From the NCBI GenBank assembly GCA_016874755.1, contig VGTH01000023.1:1-64000 (forward strand): a stretch of 64,000 nt of DNA, given 5' to 3'. The stretch is from Deltaproteobacteria bacterium (GTDB lineage Bacteria > Desulfobacterota > Binatia > UBA9968). Shown here one piece after another: positions 9,397 to 17,951 of this stretch. Below the pieces are notes generated by a model, which saw only the letters and a list, made by a program, of their open reading frames with translations, searched no databases and had not been told where the DNA came from. The position numbers and the translations under genes are program-made. The first letter of the stretch is position 1. The number at the start of each line of letters is the position of its first letter.

Positions 9397-10881
9397 ATGG
9401 GTAAACCGACTGGATTCATGGAGTTTGACCGGGAGCTGCCGCAGGACCGCTCGCCGTTGGAACGCGTTAACGATTGGCAGGAGTTTCACGAGCACTTTTC
9501 GGTGGCGAAGTTGCAGCAACAAGGCGCGCGCTGCATGGATTGCGGCATTCCGTTTTGCCACACGGGCCAATTGATTAGCGGCATGGCGTCGGGCTGTCCA
9601 ATTAACAATTTGATCCCAGAGTGGAACGATTTAGTTTATCGCGGTCTGTGGAAAGAGGCCCTGGAGCGTTTGCATAAGACCAATAACTTCCCCGAATTTA
9701 CCGGCCGGGTTTGTCCAGCGCCCTGCGAAGGCTCCTGTGTCCTTGGCATTAACGAGTTGCCAATCACCATCAAAAACCTCGAGTGTTCAATCATCGACAA
9801 TGGTTTCGAGAAAGGTTGGGTGACGGCTGAGCCGCCGGTAAAGCGCACGGGGAAAAACGTGGCAGTGATCGGTTCGGGCCCGTCGGGTCTCGCCTGCGCC
9901 GCCCAGCTCAATCGCGCTGGTCATCAGGTGACGGTCTACGAGCGCGCCGACCGCATCGGTGGTTTGTTGATGTACGGCATACCCAACATGAAATTAGATA
10001 AAAACGTTGTCCAACGGCGCCTCGATTTGATGACCGCGGAAGGTGTGAAGTTCGTGACCAACGCTCATGTTGGCGTGGATGTTTCGGCGGCTGAGCTGAA
10101 GGCTCAAAATGATGCCATAGTCATTTGCACGGGTGCCACCAAGGCCCGTGACTTGCCGATCCCCGGCCGCGAGCTCAAAGGCATCTACATGGCGATGGAT
10201 TTTCTCCGCGCCAACACCAAGAGCCTGCTCGATTCAAATCACAAAGACGGCAGCTATATTCCAGCCAAAGACAAGCATGTCATCGTGGTCGGCGGTGGCG
10301 ACACCGGCACAGACTGTGTTGGCACGTCGATGCGCCATGGCTGCAAGAGTTTGACGCAACTGGAAATCTTGCCGCGCCCGGCCGATAGCCGCCAAGCCGA
10401 CAACCCATGGCCGGAGTGGCCCAAGGTGTACAAGCTCGATTACGGCCAGGAAGAAGCGGCCGCGCGCTTTGGCGCCGACCCGCGGGTTTATCTCACCACC
10501 GGTGAGAAGTTCGTCGGCGATGAGAACGGCAACGTTAAAGAGCTGCACATCTACGACGTTGAGTGGGCGAAAAACGAGCAAGGCGCATTTATTCCCAAAA
10601 GGGTGCCGGGTACCGATAAGATTCTGAAAGCTGACCTGGTTCTACTCGCGATGGGTTTTTTGGGTCCGGAAGATCCGGTGCTCACGCAGTTGGGCGTTGA
10701 GCGCGATCCGCGCAGCAACGCCAAGGCCGAGTACGGCCAATTCAACACCACTGTCCCGGGGATTTTCGCGGCGGGCGATTGCCGGCGTGGCCAAAGCCTG
10801 GTCGTGTGGGCGATCAACGAGGGGCGGGGCGCGGCACGTGAATGCGATCGCTATTTGATGGGACAGACCAACCTGCCGTAA
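9397..10881 (+). CDS. gltD: Glutamate synthase small subunit (FAD/NADPH)
   Basis: Oxidises NADPH and feeds electrons through FAD and [4Fe-4S] clusters to GltB. The N-terminal cysteine clusters [12 protein letters not shown] and [12 protein letters not shown] are visible, followed by an FAD Rossmann motif ([19 protein letters not shown]) and an NADPH motif ([13 protein letters not shown]). The 494-residue form starting MGKPTGFME matches the usual GltD N-terminus. The frame is open 40 codons further upstream, but that part is a palindromic repeat and is excluded. Spacing to gltB is 166 bases, longer than usual because of the repeat. Confidence 0.96.
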   Translation: MGKPTGFMEFDRELPQDRSPLERVNDWQEFHEHFSVAKLQQQGARCMDCGIPFCHTGQLISGMASGCPINNLIPEWNDLVYRGLWKEALERLHKTNNFPEFTGRVCPAPCEGSCVLGINELPITIKNLECSIIDNGFEKGWVTAEPPVKRTGKNVAVIGSGPSGLACAAQLNRAGHQVTVYERADRIGGLLMYGIPNMKLDKNVVQRRLDLMTAEGVKFVTNAHVGVDVSAAELKAQNDAIVICTGATKARDLPIPGRELKGIYMAMDFLRANTKSLLDSNHKDGSYIPAKDKHVIVVGGGDTGTDCVGTSMRHGCKSLTQLEILPRPADSRQADNPWPEWPKVYKLDYGQEEAAARFGADPRVYLTTGEKFVGDENGNVKELHIYDVEWAKNEQGAFIPKRVPGTDKILKADLVLLAMGFLGPEDPVLTQLGVERDPRSNAKAEYGQFNTTVPGIFAAGDCRRGQSLVVWAINEGRGAARECDRYLMGQTNLP

Positions 10882-10895
10882 GTGACACGCGACGA

Positions 10896-10921
10896 CAACT
10901 CCCCGGAAGTTGCCGTTTTTT
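10896..10921 (+). terminator. Candidate intrinsic terminator after gltD
   Basis: A short stem CAACT (10896-10900) with AGTTG (10908-10912) is followed by CCG and a run of six T. The stem is only five pairs, so strength is uncertain, but it lies 15 bases after the gltD stop where the operon should end. Confidence 0.45.
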
Positions 10922-11084
10922 GGCGGCGATTTTCATGGACCGATTCGCTCGCTGCTATTCCCTGCTGTCGGCTCGACTACGGTAAAGATCCTTCCTCGTG
11001 GGCTTCGGCGAGCTTTGGGCCTTTTTGGCACCGTCATTGCTCAGGGTCACCATGCCGCAATCATAGCTCTAACGGTAGGTGACG

Positions 11085-11687
11085 ATGAAGCGAAGCTCCT
11101 ACGGAAATTTGGCTCTTTTGGAAACCGAAAGCGCAGCAGATCAGCAGTCTCCAGCACCTGCGCAAAACTACTCATTTCCGAAGTTTCTGCGGGCTTTGGG
11201 GCAGGCTTTGGATGCACAAAACTTAGCGACGTTCGAAATGACCTATCACAGCGGGGTCTACGTCGTGCGCAACGCGGCGTTGCAGCGGTCTTCGTTAAGA
11301 AGTCTGGTGCAAAGTGTGGTTGCGAGTTTTGGCTATCTGTTGGAGACACCGAAGTCGAAACGGCCTAAGGCGCAGTCGTTCGAGATCCAATACTCCCACG
11401 AAGATTTGTTGCAATTGGACGACGAAGCGCGCAGCCAACGCGGCCATCGCCATGAAACTCCGGACCCGTTTACGCTGGCGGAAAAGCTCCGCAGTGTCGG
11501 CTCGCTGATCGATGCCGATCCGAAGCGTTCTTTGGTGAGCGTCACCAATGACGGCAAGCAATTGAAAATACGCTATGAGCAGGAGCCGGGTGAGATACGT
11601 GAGGAGACGCGGCGCATGGAGCATCACTTCCGGGCGTGGAAAGGCATGTTCCAGCAACGTAAGAAGCGTCTGAAGCGAGCCAATTGA
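11085..11687 (+). CDS. Conserved-looking protein of unknown function
   Basis: A 200-residue protein starting MKRSSYGNL, or two codons earlier at a GTG (11079). It has a mixed charged composition with no membrane segment or signal peptide. The N-terminal half contains NYSFPKFLRALGQALDAQN and the C-terminus is very basic (RAWKGMFQQRKKRLKR), which could bind nucleic acid. I do not recognise a family. Support for coding comes from steady codon use and a strong terminator directly after the stop. It stands alone between gltD and a decayed gene. Confidence 0.65.
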   Translation: MKRSSYGNLALLETESAADQQSPAPAQNYSFPKFLRALGQALDAQNLATFEMTYHSGVYVVRNAALQRSSLRSLVQSVVASFGYLLETPKSKRPKAQSFEIQYSHEDLLQLDDEARSQRGHRHETPDPFTLAEKLRSVGSLIDADPKRSLVSVTNDGKQLKIRYEQEPGEIREETRRMEHHFRAWKGMFQQRKKRLKRAN

Positions 11688-11711
11688 TCGTCAAAAGATT
11701 CTACAAGCAAG

Positions 11712-11744
11712 AACGGCGGGCCAGCGAGCCCGCCGTTGCTTTTT
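11712..11744 (+). terminator. Intrinsic terminator
   Basis: A perfect 10-bp GC-rich stem (11712-11721 AACGGCGGGC, 11728-11737 GCCCGCCGTT) with a six-base loop and GCTTTTTC afterwards. It lies 25 bases after the stop of the unknown gene at 11085-11687 and is the clearest terminator in the window. Confidence 0.9.
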
Positions 11745-11759
11745 CAACGCCAGAGTCGA

Positions 11760-12178
11760 TTACTTCACCCAGAGCACGTTCAAGTCGCCGATATTCGGCA
11801 GCAGTCCCAAGCCAATCCCCGACTGCAGAATCCTATTCTGCGACTGGAAGAAGCTGTCGCCCCATTTGTCGGAAAAATTCTCTTTGTTGACCTTGATGCC
11901 GGCCGCCACTTCTTCGGGCATGCTCAGGTTGAAAAATTCTTTCGCCTTGGACTTAAAGAAGTCTTCGTCGTGCTGATCGGGCTCGGTAAAAGACGTGGAT
12001 AGATGAGATAGAGCAGCGACCAGATAACGATGACGCTGGCGATCGCCAAGAGCGGCGGCAGGATTCTACCGAGTCAGTCGCGCCCAGTGGATCGGCTGAA
12101 AACCGGCAGGGTTTCAGCACCCGCCACGTTCGCCGAGGGTGCCGGCATCGTTGCTTGAGTATTTTGTTCGAAGGCCAC
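11760..12178 (-). pseudogene. Decayed small membrane protein gene
   Basis: The minus strand carries protein-like sequence broken into pieces. A GTG at 12178 opens a frame (MAFEQNTQATMPAPSANVAG) stopped by TGA at 12074-12076. The same frame then continues into a clear membrane helix (LLAIASVIVIWSLLYLIYP), after which the reading shifts near 11995 into DEDFFKSKAKEFFNLSMPEE and ends with a soluble tail (LGLLPNIGDLNVLWVK) at 11760. At least two lesions are therefore needed to explain it. The parent would be a protein of about 140 residues with one membrane helix and a periplasmic or cytoplasmic domain. An assembly error is the alternative. Confidence 0.6.
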
Positions 12179-12312
12179 TGATTAGATTAGTGCAATAGAA
12201 AGAGCCTCGAAGTCAGTCGAATGGCGTCGTCTGATTTCCTCGCGTAAAGCGCGCAAAGGCCGCGAAGTCTCGCAATGGGTGTGGTGGAGCGCAATTCATC
12301 GCGCCCGCTCGC

Positions 12313-12804
12313 TCAACGCTGATTCTGCTGCTGTTGGCGCAGCCGGTCGAGCTCCTGCTGCATGTAGGTCTTGCGGTTCTGCTCTTGTAAAAGATCCATT
12401 TGCTGCTGGCGCTGCAGCTCGCGAACCTGTTCTTGCTGGCGCGCCGGATTGGTTTCGCGCCGCGCTCGCTCGATTTGCAGCTGGTTCTGCAGGCGTTCGA
12501 GCTGCTGGTCGGTCCTCATTTGGTCGAACTGCCGCTGCAGTTGGCTGGCTTGCGGCTGTGTAGTGACAGCGCGGGGTGCTTGCTGTTTCAGGCTATTCAG
12601 TTGTTGCTGCGTATCGTTTAGTTGCTGGTCGCTCTTGAGGTTCTCAAGCTGCTGTGCGCGCTCCAACTCTTTAAGCTGTTGCTGCTGCTTGGCTTTGTCG
12701 TTTTCCTGTTTGAGCTCCTCGGTTGCCTCGGCGGCGCTAGCGGGCGCTGCGGGAATCAGCGATATGGCCAACCAGAAAAGCACGGAGAGCGCTATTTGTC
12801 TCAT
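12313..12804 (-). CDS. Secreted glutamine-rich coiled-coil protein
   Basis: A 163-residue protein with a signal peptide (MRQIALSVLFWLAISLIPAA, cut likely after PASA) followed by a nearly continuous Gln/Glu/Arg/Leu-rich coiled coil to the C-terminus. The low-complexity coil has no identifiable domain. An in-frame start 17 codons further upstream exists, but the chosen ATG gives a normal signal peptide. It would be periplasmic, perhaps structural or a binding scaffold. It follows the binding-protein gene upstream on the same strand by about 50 bases. Confidence 0.7.
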   Translation of the reverse strand: MRQIALSVLFWLAISLIPAAPASAAEATEELKQENDKAKQQQQLKELERAQQLENLKSDQQLNDTQQQLNSLKQQAPRAVTTQPQASQLQRQFDQMRTDQQLERLQNQLQIERARRETNPARQQEQVRELQRQQQMDLLQEQNRKTYMQQELDRLRQQQQNQR

Positions 12805-12851
12805 AAGAGAAGCGTGACAATTGGCTACGGTCATTGCAACAGGGCTCGTTG

Positions 12852-13874
12852 TCACCGGGGTGTCGGCAGCATCGAGAAATCGACCAGCTTGTCAGGGTCG
12901 ATGTCCTCCGCGACGGGCCTTCCCTCGCGCAGCAGGTTCAAATAGCTGCGCACTTTCTTGGTCGGGACGCTGCCGTCAGAGAACATCGCGACCATGGTTT
13001 CGTAGGAACGCTCCGCCTCACCGGCGCTGAGCTTGAACTTTTGCACGATCATTTTTACCGCCTCGGCACGGTTGTTTTTCTGCCAGGCCACCGCGTCAAG
13101 TACCGCGGCATTAGTGCGGCGAATGCGCTCGCGCTGGGCGCGGACCTCAGCCTGCGAAGTAAACAATCCAACGTAGGGAATGTCGACGAGGTCGCCCAGG
13201 AAGAGAAATTTCTTATAGCCAGCGGTCACCGCCTTTTCATCGAAGGGCGGGCTCAATACGGCGCCGACAACCTGGTTGGTTAGAAGGGTGGTGAAGCTAT
13301 TGGAAGTGCCACCGGTGGTAACCAGGCCCACTTGCTTTTCGTCGAGGCCGAGCTTTCGCAACCCCGCGCGGCCGTAATAGTAAGGCGACGAGCGAATATC
13401 GGAGATGGCGATGCGCTTACCGATGAGGTCTTGGCCTTTGGCGATGTCTTTGTTGGTGACCAAAACCCACGGGGCGTCGCGGTACAGTGACAAGACGACA
13501 ACTAATGGCAATCCGGCGACGGCTGCGTTGATGGCAGATTGCGGCGAGGTGAAAAAATTGATGTTGCCATTCAAAATCGCCTGCGGCCCCAAGGCGCTGC
13601 GCATTTGAATGTATTCAACCTCGAGGCCGTGTTTGGCGTAGAAGCTTTTTTCCTTGGCGATGTCGAAGGGCAGCGTGGATACCGCGGAGGAGGGATAGCC
13701 GATGCGAATCTTGTTTGACGCATCGGCGGCATGCGCGATGGTTGCTAACATGGTTAGTCCGAGCGCGAGGACGAACTTGAGGATCGCCAACCCGATGTAG
13801 GGGCAACCCCCTGCGGTTGCCCGCCTGGAGGGCAGGCACAGGGGCCTGCCCCTACGAAAAATGGTCGTCGACAT
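12852..13874 (-). CDS. NMT1/THI5-type ABC substrate-binding protein
   Basis: Periplasmic binding protein of the NMT1/SsuA fold: KIRIGYPSSAVSTLPFDIAKE, then TSPQSAINAAVAGLPLVVVL, and GKRIAISDIRSSPYYYGRAGL are typical strand-loop patterns. A hydrophobic signal segment (LKFVLALGLTMLATIAHAA) begins about 28 residues after the ATG. The residues before it (RGRPLCLPSRRATAGGCPY) are encoded by a palindromic repeat that lies in frame within the leader. No permease or ATPase is nearby. It starts 5 bases after the amidohydrolase stop, so it probably shares a transcript with it. The ligand is unknown. Confidence 0.88.
   Translation of the reverse strand: MSTTIFRRGRPLCLPSRRATAGGCPYIGLAILKFVLALGLTMLATIAHAADASNKIRIGYPSSAVSTLPFDIAKEKSFYAKHGLEVEYIQMRSALGPQAILNGNINFFTSPQSAINAAVAGLPLVVVLSLYRDAPWVLVTNKDIAKGQDLIGKRIAISDIRSSPYYYGRAGLRKLGLDEKQVGLVTTGGTSNSFTTLLTNQVVGAVLSPPFDEKAVTAGYKKFLFLGDLVDIPYVGLFTSQAEVRAQRERIRRTNAAVLDAVAWQKNNRAEAVKMIVQKFKLSAGEAERSYETMVAMFSDGSVPTKKVRSYLNLLREGRPVAEDIDPDKLVDFSMLPTPR
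13797..13855. repeat. GTAGGGGCAACC palindromic repeat inside a coding leader
   Basis: A 59-base element beginning GTAGGGGCAACCCCCTGC and ending GGGGCCTGCCCCTAC, with internal GGGCAACC/GGTTGCCC and GGCAGGC/GCCTGCC pairing. It lies in frame between the start codon and the signal-peptide core of the binding protein at 12852-13874. A truncated relative lies at 26182-26206. Confidence 0.85.
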
Positions 13875-13879
13875 TTTTG

Positions 13880-15010
13880 TTACATTCTTTGCAGTCCGTA
13901 ATAGGTCGCGCAGTTGTCCCATAAGATTTTTCGTTTGTCTTCGCCGGTAAACGGCAGTTCAAGAAAACGCTCCACCGCTTTCGGATACTTGGTATCGACG
14001 TGGGGAAAGTCGGTGGAAAAAATCAGCCGTTCGTTACCGAGAAAATCGATGGCGTATTTTCCCGGCTCTTCGTCGCACTCGACCGACGCGTAGCATTGTC
14101 GTTTAAAATAGAAACTGGGCGGATGCTTCAAGCCGGGCGCCCACTGATCGCCATATTGTTCCCAATGCTCATCGAGGCGCCAGAGCAAGAACGGCAGCCA
14201 ACCGCAATTGCCTTCGAGAAAGGCGATGCGCAGCTTGGGATGGCGGTCGAGAATGCCACCGCCGCAAAAACTGCCGACGGCGAGCATCTGCTCGACCGGA
14301 TGGGCGTAAGTGTGGCGCAGCATGAAATCGTAGCCGAAGTTATCGCCCGATTGGCGCGCCAGTGAGTTGTTCGCCTCATGAAATCCTAGCGCGACGTTTA
14401 GTTCTTCGAGCGCGCTCCAGAGCGGTTCATAGTACGCGTCATGCCAATTGTGACCGTTGACGATGTTGGCGCGCAGGAAAATCGCCCGAAAGCCCAACTG
14501 CTTGACGCAGCGCTCGGCTTCTTTGATGGCGCTGTCGACGTCGAACGGCGAGACCATGCCCGCGCCGATCATCTTGCTGCGGTCCGCGTCGCAGAAGTCA
14601 TAGAGCCAATCGTTGTAGGCCCGTGCCAACGCAGCGGCGAAATCGGCATCGAGCTCCGGGATGCTAAGCACGTTCAGTCCGCGACTGGGATAGAGAATCG
14701 CCAAATCGAGTCCTTCCTCGGCCATAGCGTCGAGCTGAACCTGCGGCGTCCAGCCGCGCGCTTTGTGCGGCGCAAAGAGTTTCTGGTTCTTGTGAAAAAT
14801 ATATCCCGGCGGCGGCAGCGTGCCCAGTGGTGGATCGACCGGGCGTCCCCAGGCTTTGCCGTCCGGCCCGACCATGCGCAAGTCGCGCACATGTTCGGTC
14901 ATACCGATCGGCGCGCGGTCTCTAAATCTTTTATCGATATAGCGCTGCCAGAGATCGGCCGGCTCCAAAATGTGCATGTCGCTGTCTAAAGCTTTGTAAC
15001 CGTGCTTCAT
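13880..15010 (-). CDS. Amidohydrolase family protein (Amidohydro_2)
   Basis: A 376-residue metal-dependent hydrolase or decarboxylase of the ACMSD/amidohydrolase_2 type. The N-terminal D-x-H metal motif is at residues 11-13 (DSDMH), further histidines lie in LGFHEANNS, and the late acid is in FSTDFPHVD. The C-terminus has the usual WDNCATYYGL helix. It overlaps the upstream dehydrogenase by 4 bases (ATGA) and is followed by a binding-protein gene. The trio may take up and degrade an aromatic or cyclic acid, but the substrate is not visible. Confidence 0.9.
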   Translation of the reverse strand: MKHGYKALDSDMHILEPADLWQRYIDKRFRDRAPIGMTEHVRDLRMVGPDGKAWGRPVDPPLGTLPPPGYIFHKNQKLFAPHKARGWTPQVQLDAMAEEGLDLAILYPSRGLNVLSIPELDADFAAALARAYNDWLYDFCDADRSKMIGAGMVSPFDVDSAIKEAERCVKQLGFRAIFLRANIVNGHNWHDAYYEPLWSALEELNVALGFHEANNSLARQSGDNFGYDFMLRHTYAHPVEQMLAVGSFCGGGILDRHPKLRIAFLEGNCGWLPFLLWRLDEHWEQYGDQWAPGLKHPPSFYFKRQCYASVECDEEPGKYAIDFLGNERLIFSTDFPHVDTKYPKAVERFLELPFTGEDKRKILWDNCATYYGLQRM

Positions 15011-15966
15011 AGGACCTCAAGATTGGGATTCGTCGCAATATATTTTGCCGCGTACTCGGCATCGACCTCGGCGCGCAGTTTTACCTGTGCAGCCTCTTCC
15101 TGAAGTTGAAATCCCACCGTGTAGGCCGACAGATTCTCCCAACCGTGGTTGATCGCTTCAACAAGGTTTTGTTCGTTTATTGAGGCCAATGGCAATGGCA
15201 CGTTTAAAGCACGCCCGAGCGCTGTCGCTAGACCAACATCTTTGCGCAACAGTTTGAGCGGAAATGTATCGGTTTCGTAGTTTCCGGTGAAAACATTCTG
15301 CGGCACCTGCACGTGCAGCACGTGCATGCGCCCGACCATGCCGCGACGCACGCACTCCCAAAGCGCTTTCGTGTCGACGCCGGCTTTGACTCCCAGGGTG
15401 AGACCTTCGGAGATGGACTGTGCGATCGTGCTGTTGATCATCTGGTGGACGAGCTTGCAGATACTACCCGATCCCAGTGGGCCGGCGTGAATTACCTGAT
15501 CGCCAAAGGCCGAAAGCACTGGCTTGGCGCGCTCGAAGACCTCCGGCGCGGCGCCGACCATTACTTCGTGAATTCCCCGTGCTGCACCGGGTTGACCGGA
15601 GGCGACGGGAGCGTCGAGCACGAACGCGCCTTTGGCGCGAAAAAGCGGTTCGAGCTTGCGGATCAACGCCGGCGGACTGGTGGAGATGTCGATGTAGATG
15701 GACTTGGCGCGGATGCCCTGGAGAACGCCGCCGTCGCCGCAGGCGACTTTCTCGACATCCGCCGGCATTGGCAGCGCGCTGATGATAACGTCGCTTTGGC
15801 GCGCCAGCTCGGCTGCCGAATGTGCCGCCGTGGCGCCGCGCTCTAAGAACGGCTTCATCGCGTCGGCGCGCAGATCATAAACGACCATCGGAAAGCCGGT
15901 CTGTTGAATGTGGCCGGCGACGGGGCCGCCCATATTGCCGAGTCCGATAAAACCAATTGTTTCCAT
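15007..15966 (-). CDS. NAD(P)-dependent beta-hydroxyacid dehydrogenase (HIBADH family)
   Basis: A 319-residue 3-hydroxyisobutyrate-dehydrogenase-like enzyme. It shows the Rossmann motif GFIGLGNMGGPVAGH at the N-terminus, the substrate-binding signature in FVLDAPVASGQPGA (about 115-128) and the catalytic-lysine region GSGSICKLVHQM. It is first in a minus-strand operon with the amidohydrolase and binding protein. A paralogue lies at 29831-30661 in a similar setting. The substrate may be any short beta-hydroxyacid. Confidence 0.9.
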   Translation of the reverse strand: METIGFIGLGNMGGPVAGHIQQTGFPMVVYDLRADAMKPFLERGATAAHSAAELARQSDVIISALPMPADVEKVACGDGGVLQGIRAKSIYIDISTSPPALIRKLEPLFRAKGAFVLDAPVASGQPGAARGIHEVMVGAAPEVFERAKPVLSAFGDQVIHAGPLGSGSICKLVHQMINSTIAQSISEGLTLGVKAGVDTKALWECVRRGMVGRMHVLHVQVPQNVFTGNYETDTFPLKLLRKDVGLATALGRALNVPLPLASINEQNLVEAINHGWENLSAYTVGFQLQEEAAQVKLRAEVDAEYAAKYIATNPNLEVL

Positions 15967-15993
15967 GCGTGCTCCTTGATTATGCTAAAATCA

Positions 15994-16083
15994 TTCGGAG
16001 TCCCTCGACAAGCTCAAGACGAACGGAATCAGAGTTGAAATCGTTCATAGGACGTCCGTTCATAGCAGCCTGTCGAAGCATTC
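15994..16083. repeat. Intergenic inverted repeat (TCGACAAGCTC...CCTGTCGAAGCA)
   Basis: Left arm CGGAGTCCCTCGACAAGCTC and right arm GCAGCCTGTCGAAGCATTCT, with GACGAACGG and CCGTTCAT inside, form an imperfect palindrome in the divergent promoter region of the dehydrogenase and alpha/beta hydrolase genes. A second copy of the family lies at 29380-29465. Confidence 0.75.
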
Positions 16084-16186
16084 TCAGTTTTTCACCTTGC
16101 GAATCATTAACTGGCAAATTTATAGGAGATGTGAGATTGAAGTGTCAACGCAAACTTTTGCCGGCGAGACACGGACGGAGAAATTT

Positions 16187-17296
16187 ATGGCCAGCCCATT
16201 CGAGCCGCGCCCGATGGACGAAGTTAAAAAGGAACTGCTCGGTCGCGCCAAAGAAAATCGCAATCCGTTTTTGTTTACGATTTACGAAGAGATCGCGCCG
16301 GCGGTCAGCGGGCTTAAGTCGGTCGATCGTGAAGGGTGGGCCAGTGCGTTCACGGCACTGGCGCCGGCTCATGCCGAGCGTGCCGCTAAAGCCGAAGCAG
16401 CAGGTGACAAGGAAACCGCGCGCAAGGAATATTTGATCGCCTATGACTATTGTCACGTGGCGCGCTATCCGGCGCCCAATTCGCCGGGAAAGCTGGCGGC
16501 CTATCGCAAGTCGCAGGAGTATTACCACAAAGCTGCGCCGTATTTCGATCCGCCGCTCGAACGCGTCGAGATGCCGTTCAAAGGGCGCGCCGGCGAGGGT
16601 AAAGCGTCGATCGGTCTTTTGCGCAAACCCAAGGGCGTCACCAAGCCTGCGGTGGTCGTGATCTGGGGCGGCATCGATGCTTTCAAAGAGGAACGGCCCA
16701 GCGACCCCTACCTAAAAGCCGGCCTGGGCACGTTGTGCATCGATATGCCGGGCGTCGCCGATGCGCCGCTCGCCGGTTCGGAAGATGGTGAGCGATTGTG
16801 GGACGCCGTGTTCGACTTCATCGCCAGCCGCGCCGACCTCGACGCCCATCGCGTCGGCATCGTGGGCGGCAGCACCGGCGGCTATTGGGCGACCAAAGTT
16901 GCCCACACCCATGCGAGCCGTTTGAAGGCGGCGGTCAACCAAGGGGGCCCGGCGCACTTTGCATTTAAAAAAGACTGGATCGTCAAAGCCCAGTGCGGCG
17001 AGTATCCCTTCGAGCTAGCCGAGACCGCCGCTTGCGCGTTCGGCCGTTCCACCGGCGAAGAGTGGATCGAGTATTCGCCCAAGTTGTCGCTGCTCGATCA
17101 GGGTGTGCTCGAGCGGCCGTGTGCGCCGCTCTTGTGCGTCAACGGCGTGAACGACACGGTGTTTCCGATCGCCGACATGTATTTGTTACTCGAACATGGC
17201 AAGCCGAAATCGTCGCGCTTCTATCCCGGCGGCCACATGGGCGGCGGCAATTCGCAAGCGGTGATCATCCAATGGTTGAAGGAACGGTTGGCGTAG
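16187..17296 (+). CDS. Alpha/beta hydrolase (FrsA/esterase-like)
   Basis: A 369-residue serine hydrolase. The nucleophile elbow is GGSTGG (about 228-233), with a later acid in NGVNDTVFP and a histidine in YPGGHMGGG. An N-terminal helical region (1-120) precedes the hydrolase core, as in FrsA-like proteins and 2,6-dihydropseudooxynicotine-hydrolase relatives. The start at MASPFEPRP has a GGAG site (ACGGAGAAATTT). The frame is open 30 codons upstream, but that part overlaps intergenic sequence. It is the first gene of the plus-strand run that leads into the putative biosynthetic cluster. Confidence 0.88.
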   Translation: MASPFEPRPMDEVKKELLGRAKENRNPFLFTIYEEIAPAVSGLKSVDREGWASAFTALAPAHAERAAKAEAAGDKETARKEYLIAYDYCHVARYPAPNSPGKLAAYRKSQEYYHKAAPYFDPPLERVEMPFKGRAGEGKASIGLLRKPKGVTKPAVVVIWGGIDAFKEERPSDPYLKAGLGTLCIDMPGVADAPLAGSEDGERLWDAVFDFIASRADLDAHRVGIVGGSTGGYWATKVAHTHASRLKAAVNQGGPAHFAFKKDWIVKAQCGEYPFELAETAACAFGRSTGEEWIEYSPKLSLLDQGVLERPCAPLLCVNGVNDTVFPIADMYLLLEHGKPKSSRFYPGGHMGGGNSQAVIIQWLKERLA

Positions 17297-17309
17297 AGAA
17301 GGAGAGTCG

Positions 17310-17951
17310 ATGAAACGGTTTGCCAAGGTTCAATTTGCCCTGGCGATTGTGCTGGGTGTTGCCGCGCTGCGCTACGCCTCGGCCGCTTTTGGGGCCGAAG
17401 GCGCGGAGGCAACCCACAACGAGCTGCGCGCGTTGAAGGACGGCGTCACCGCGGCTTTCAACAAGCTCGGCGCCTCGGGCAAAGAAGAAGATCTCGACGC
17501 GGTCCTTCGATATGCGCACAAGAATGTGGTTTTGAATGCCATGAACGGCGCGCGCGCCGTCGGACATGACGGCATCCGCAGGTACTTCCGCCAAACGATG
17601 GTGGGCGAGAATCGCACCGTGCAGAGTGTCCAGCATGAATTCAACGTCGACGCTTTGTCGGTTCTTTACGGCGACGATACGGCGATTGCTTACGGTGACA
17701 CGCGCGGCAAATATGTCCTCACCGGCGGGGTCAATCTGGACGTTAAGGCAACCTGGCTCGGCACGATGGTCAAGGAAAACGACAAGTGGCTGATCGCCGG
17801 ATTCCAGTTCGCGCCGAGTATTTTCGAAAACCCCATCGCGCAGCAGTTGGAGCGCACACTTTACTGGCTGGCGGCGGCTGCCGGATTGGTCGGGCTGCTC
17901 ATAGGCTATTTGCTCGGCAGACGGCGCAAAGCGCGATCATTGCTTAGATGA
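17310..17951 (+). CDS. NTF2/SnoaL-like protein with signal peptide and C-terminal membrane anchor
   Basis: A 213-residue protein: signal peptide (1-29), an NTF2-like alpha+beta cone from about 38 to 170 (NELRALKDGVTAAFNKLG, AVLRYAHKNVVLNAMNG, KENDKWLIAGFQFAP), then one membrane helix (WLAAAAGLVGLLIGYLLG) and a basic tail. It is therefore likely a periplasmic domain tethered to the inner membrane. NTF2-like folds serve as isomerases, cyclases or binding domains. A GGAGAG ribosome site precedes it by 7 bases. Its stop overlaps the desaturase-fusion start (ATGA), so translation of the two is coupled. Confidence 0.8.
   Translation: MKRFAKVQFALAIVLGVAALRYASAAFGAEGAEATHNELRALKDGVTAAFNKLGASGKEEDLDAVLRYAHKNVVLNAMNGARAVGHDGIRRYFRQTMVGENRTVQSVQHEFNVDALSVLYGDDTAIAYGDTRGKYVLTGGVNLDVKATWLGTMVKENDKWLIAGFQFAPSIFENPIAQQLERTLYWLAAAAGLVGLLIGYLLGRRRKARSLLR

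Noticed and set aside
10910-11368. Overlapping plus-strand frame ahead of the unknown gene at 11085
   Set aside because: It conflicts in frame with the 11085-11687 gene, which has a terminator placed right after it, and it has no ribosome site.
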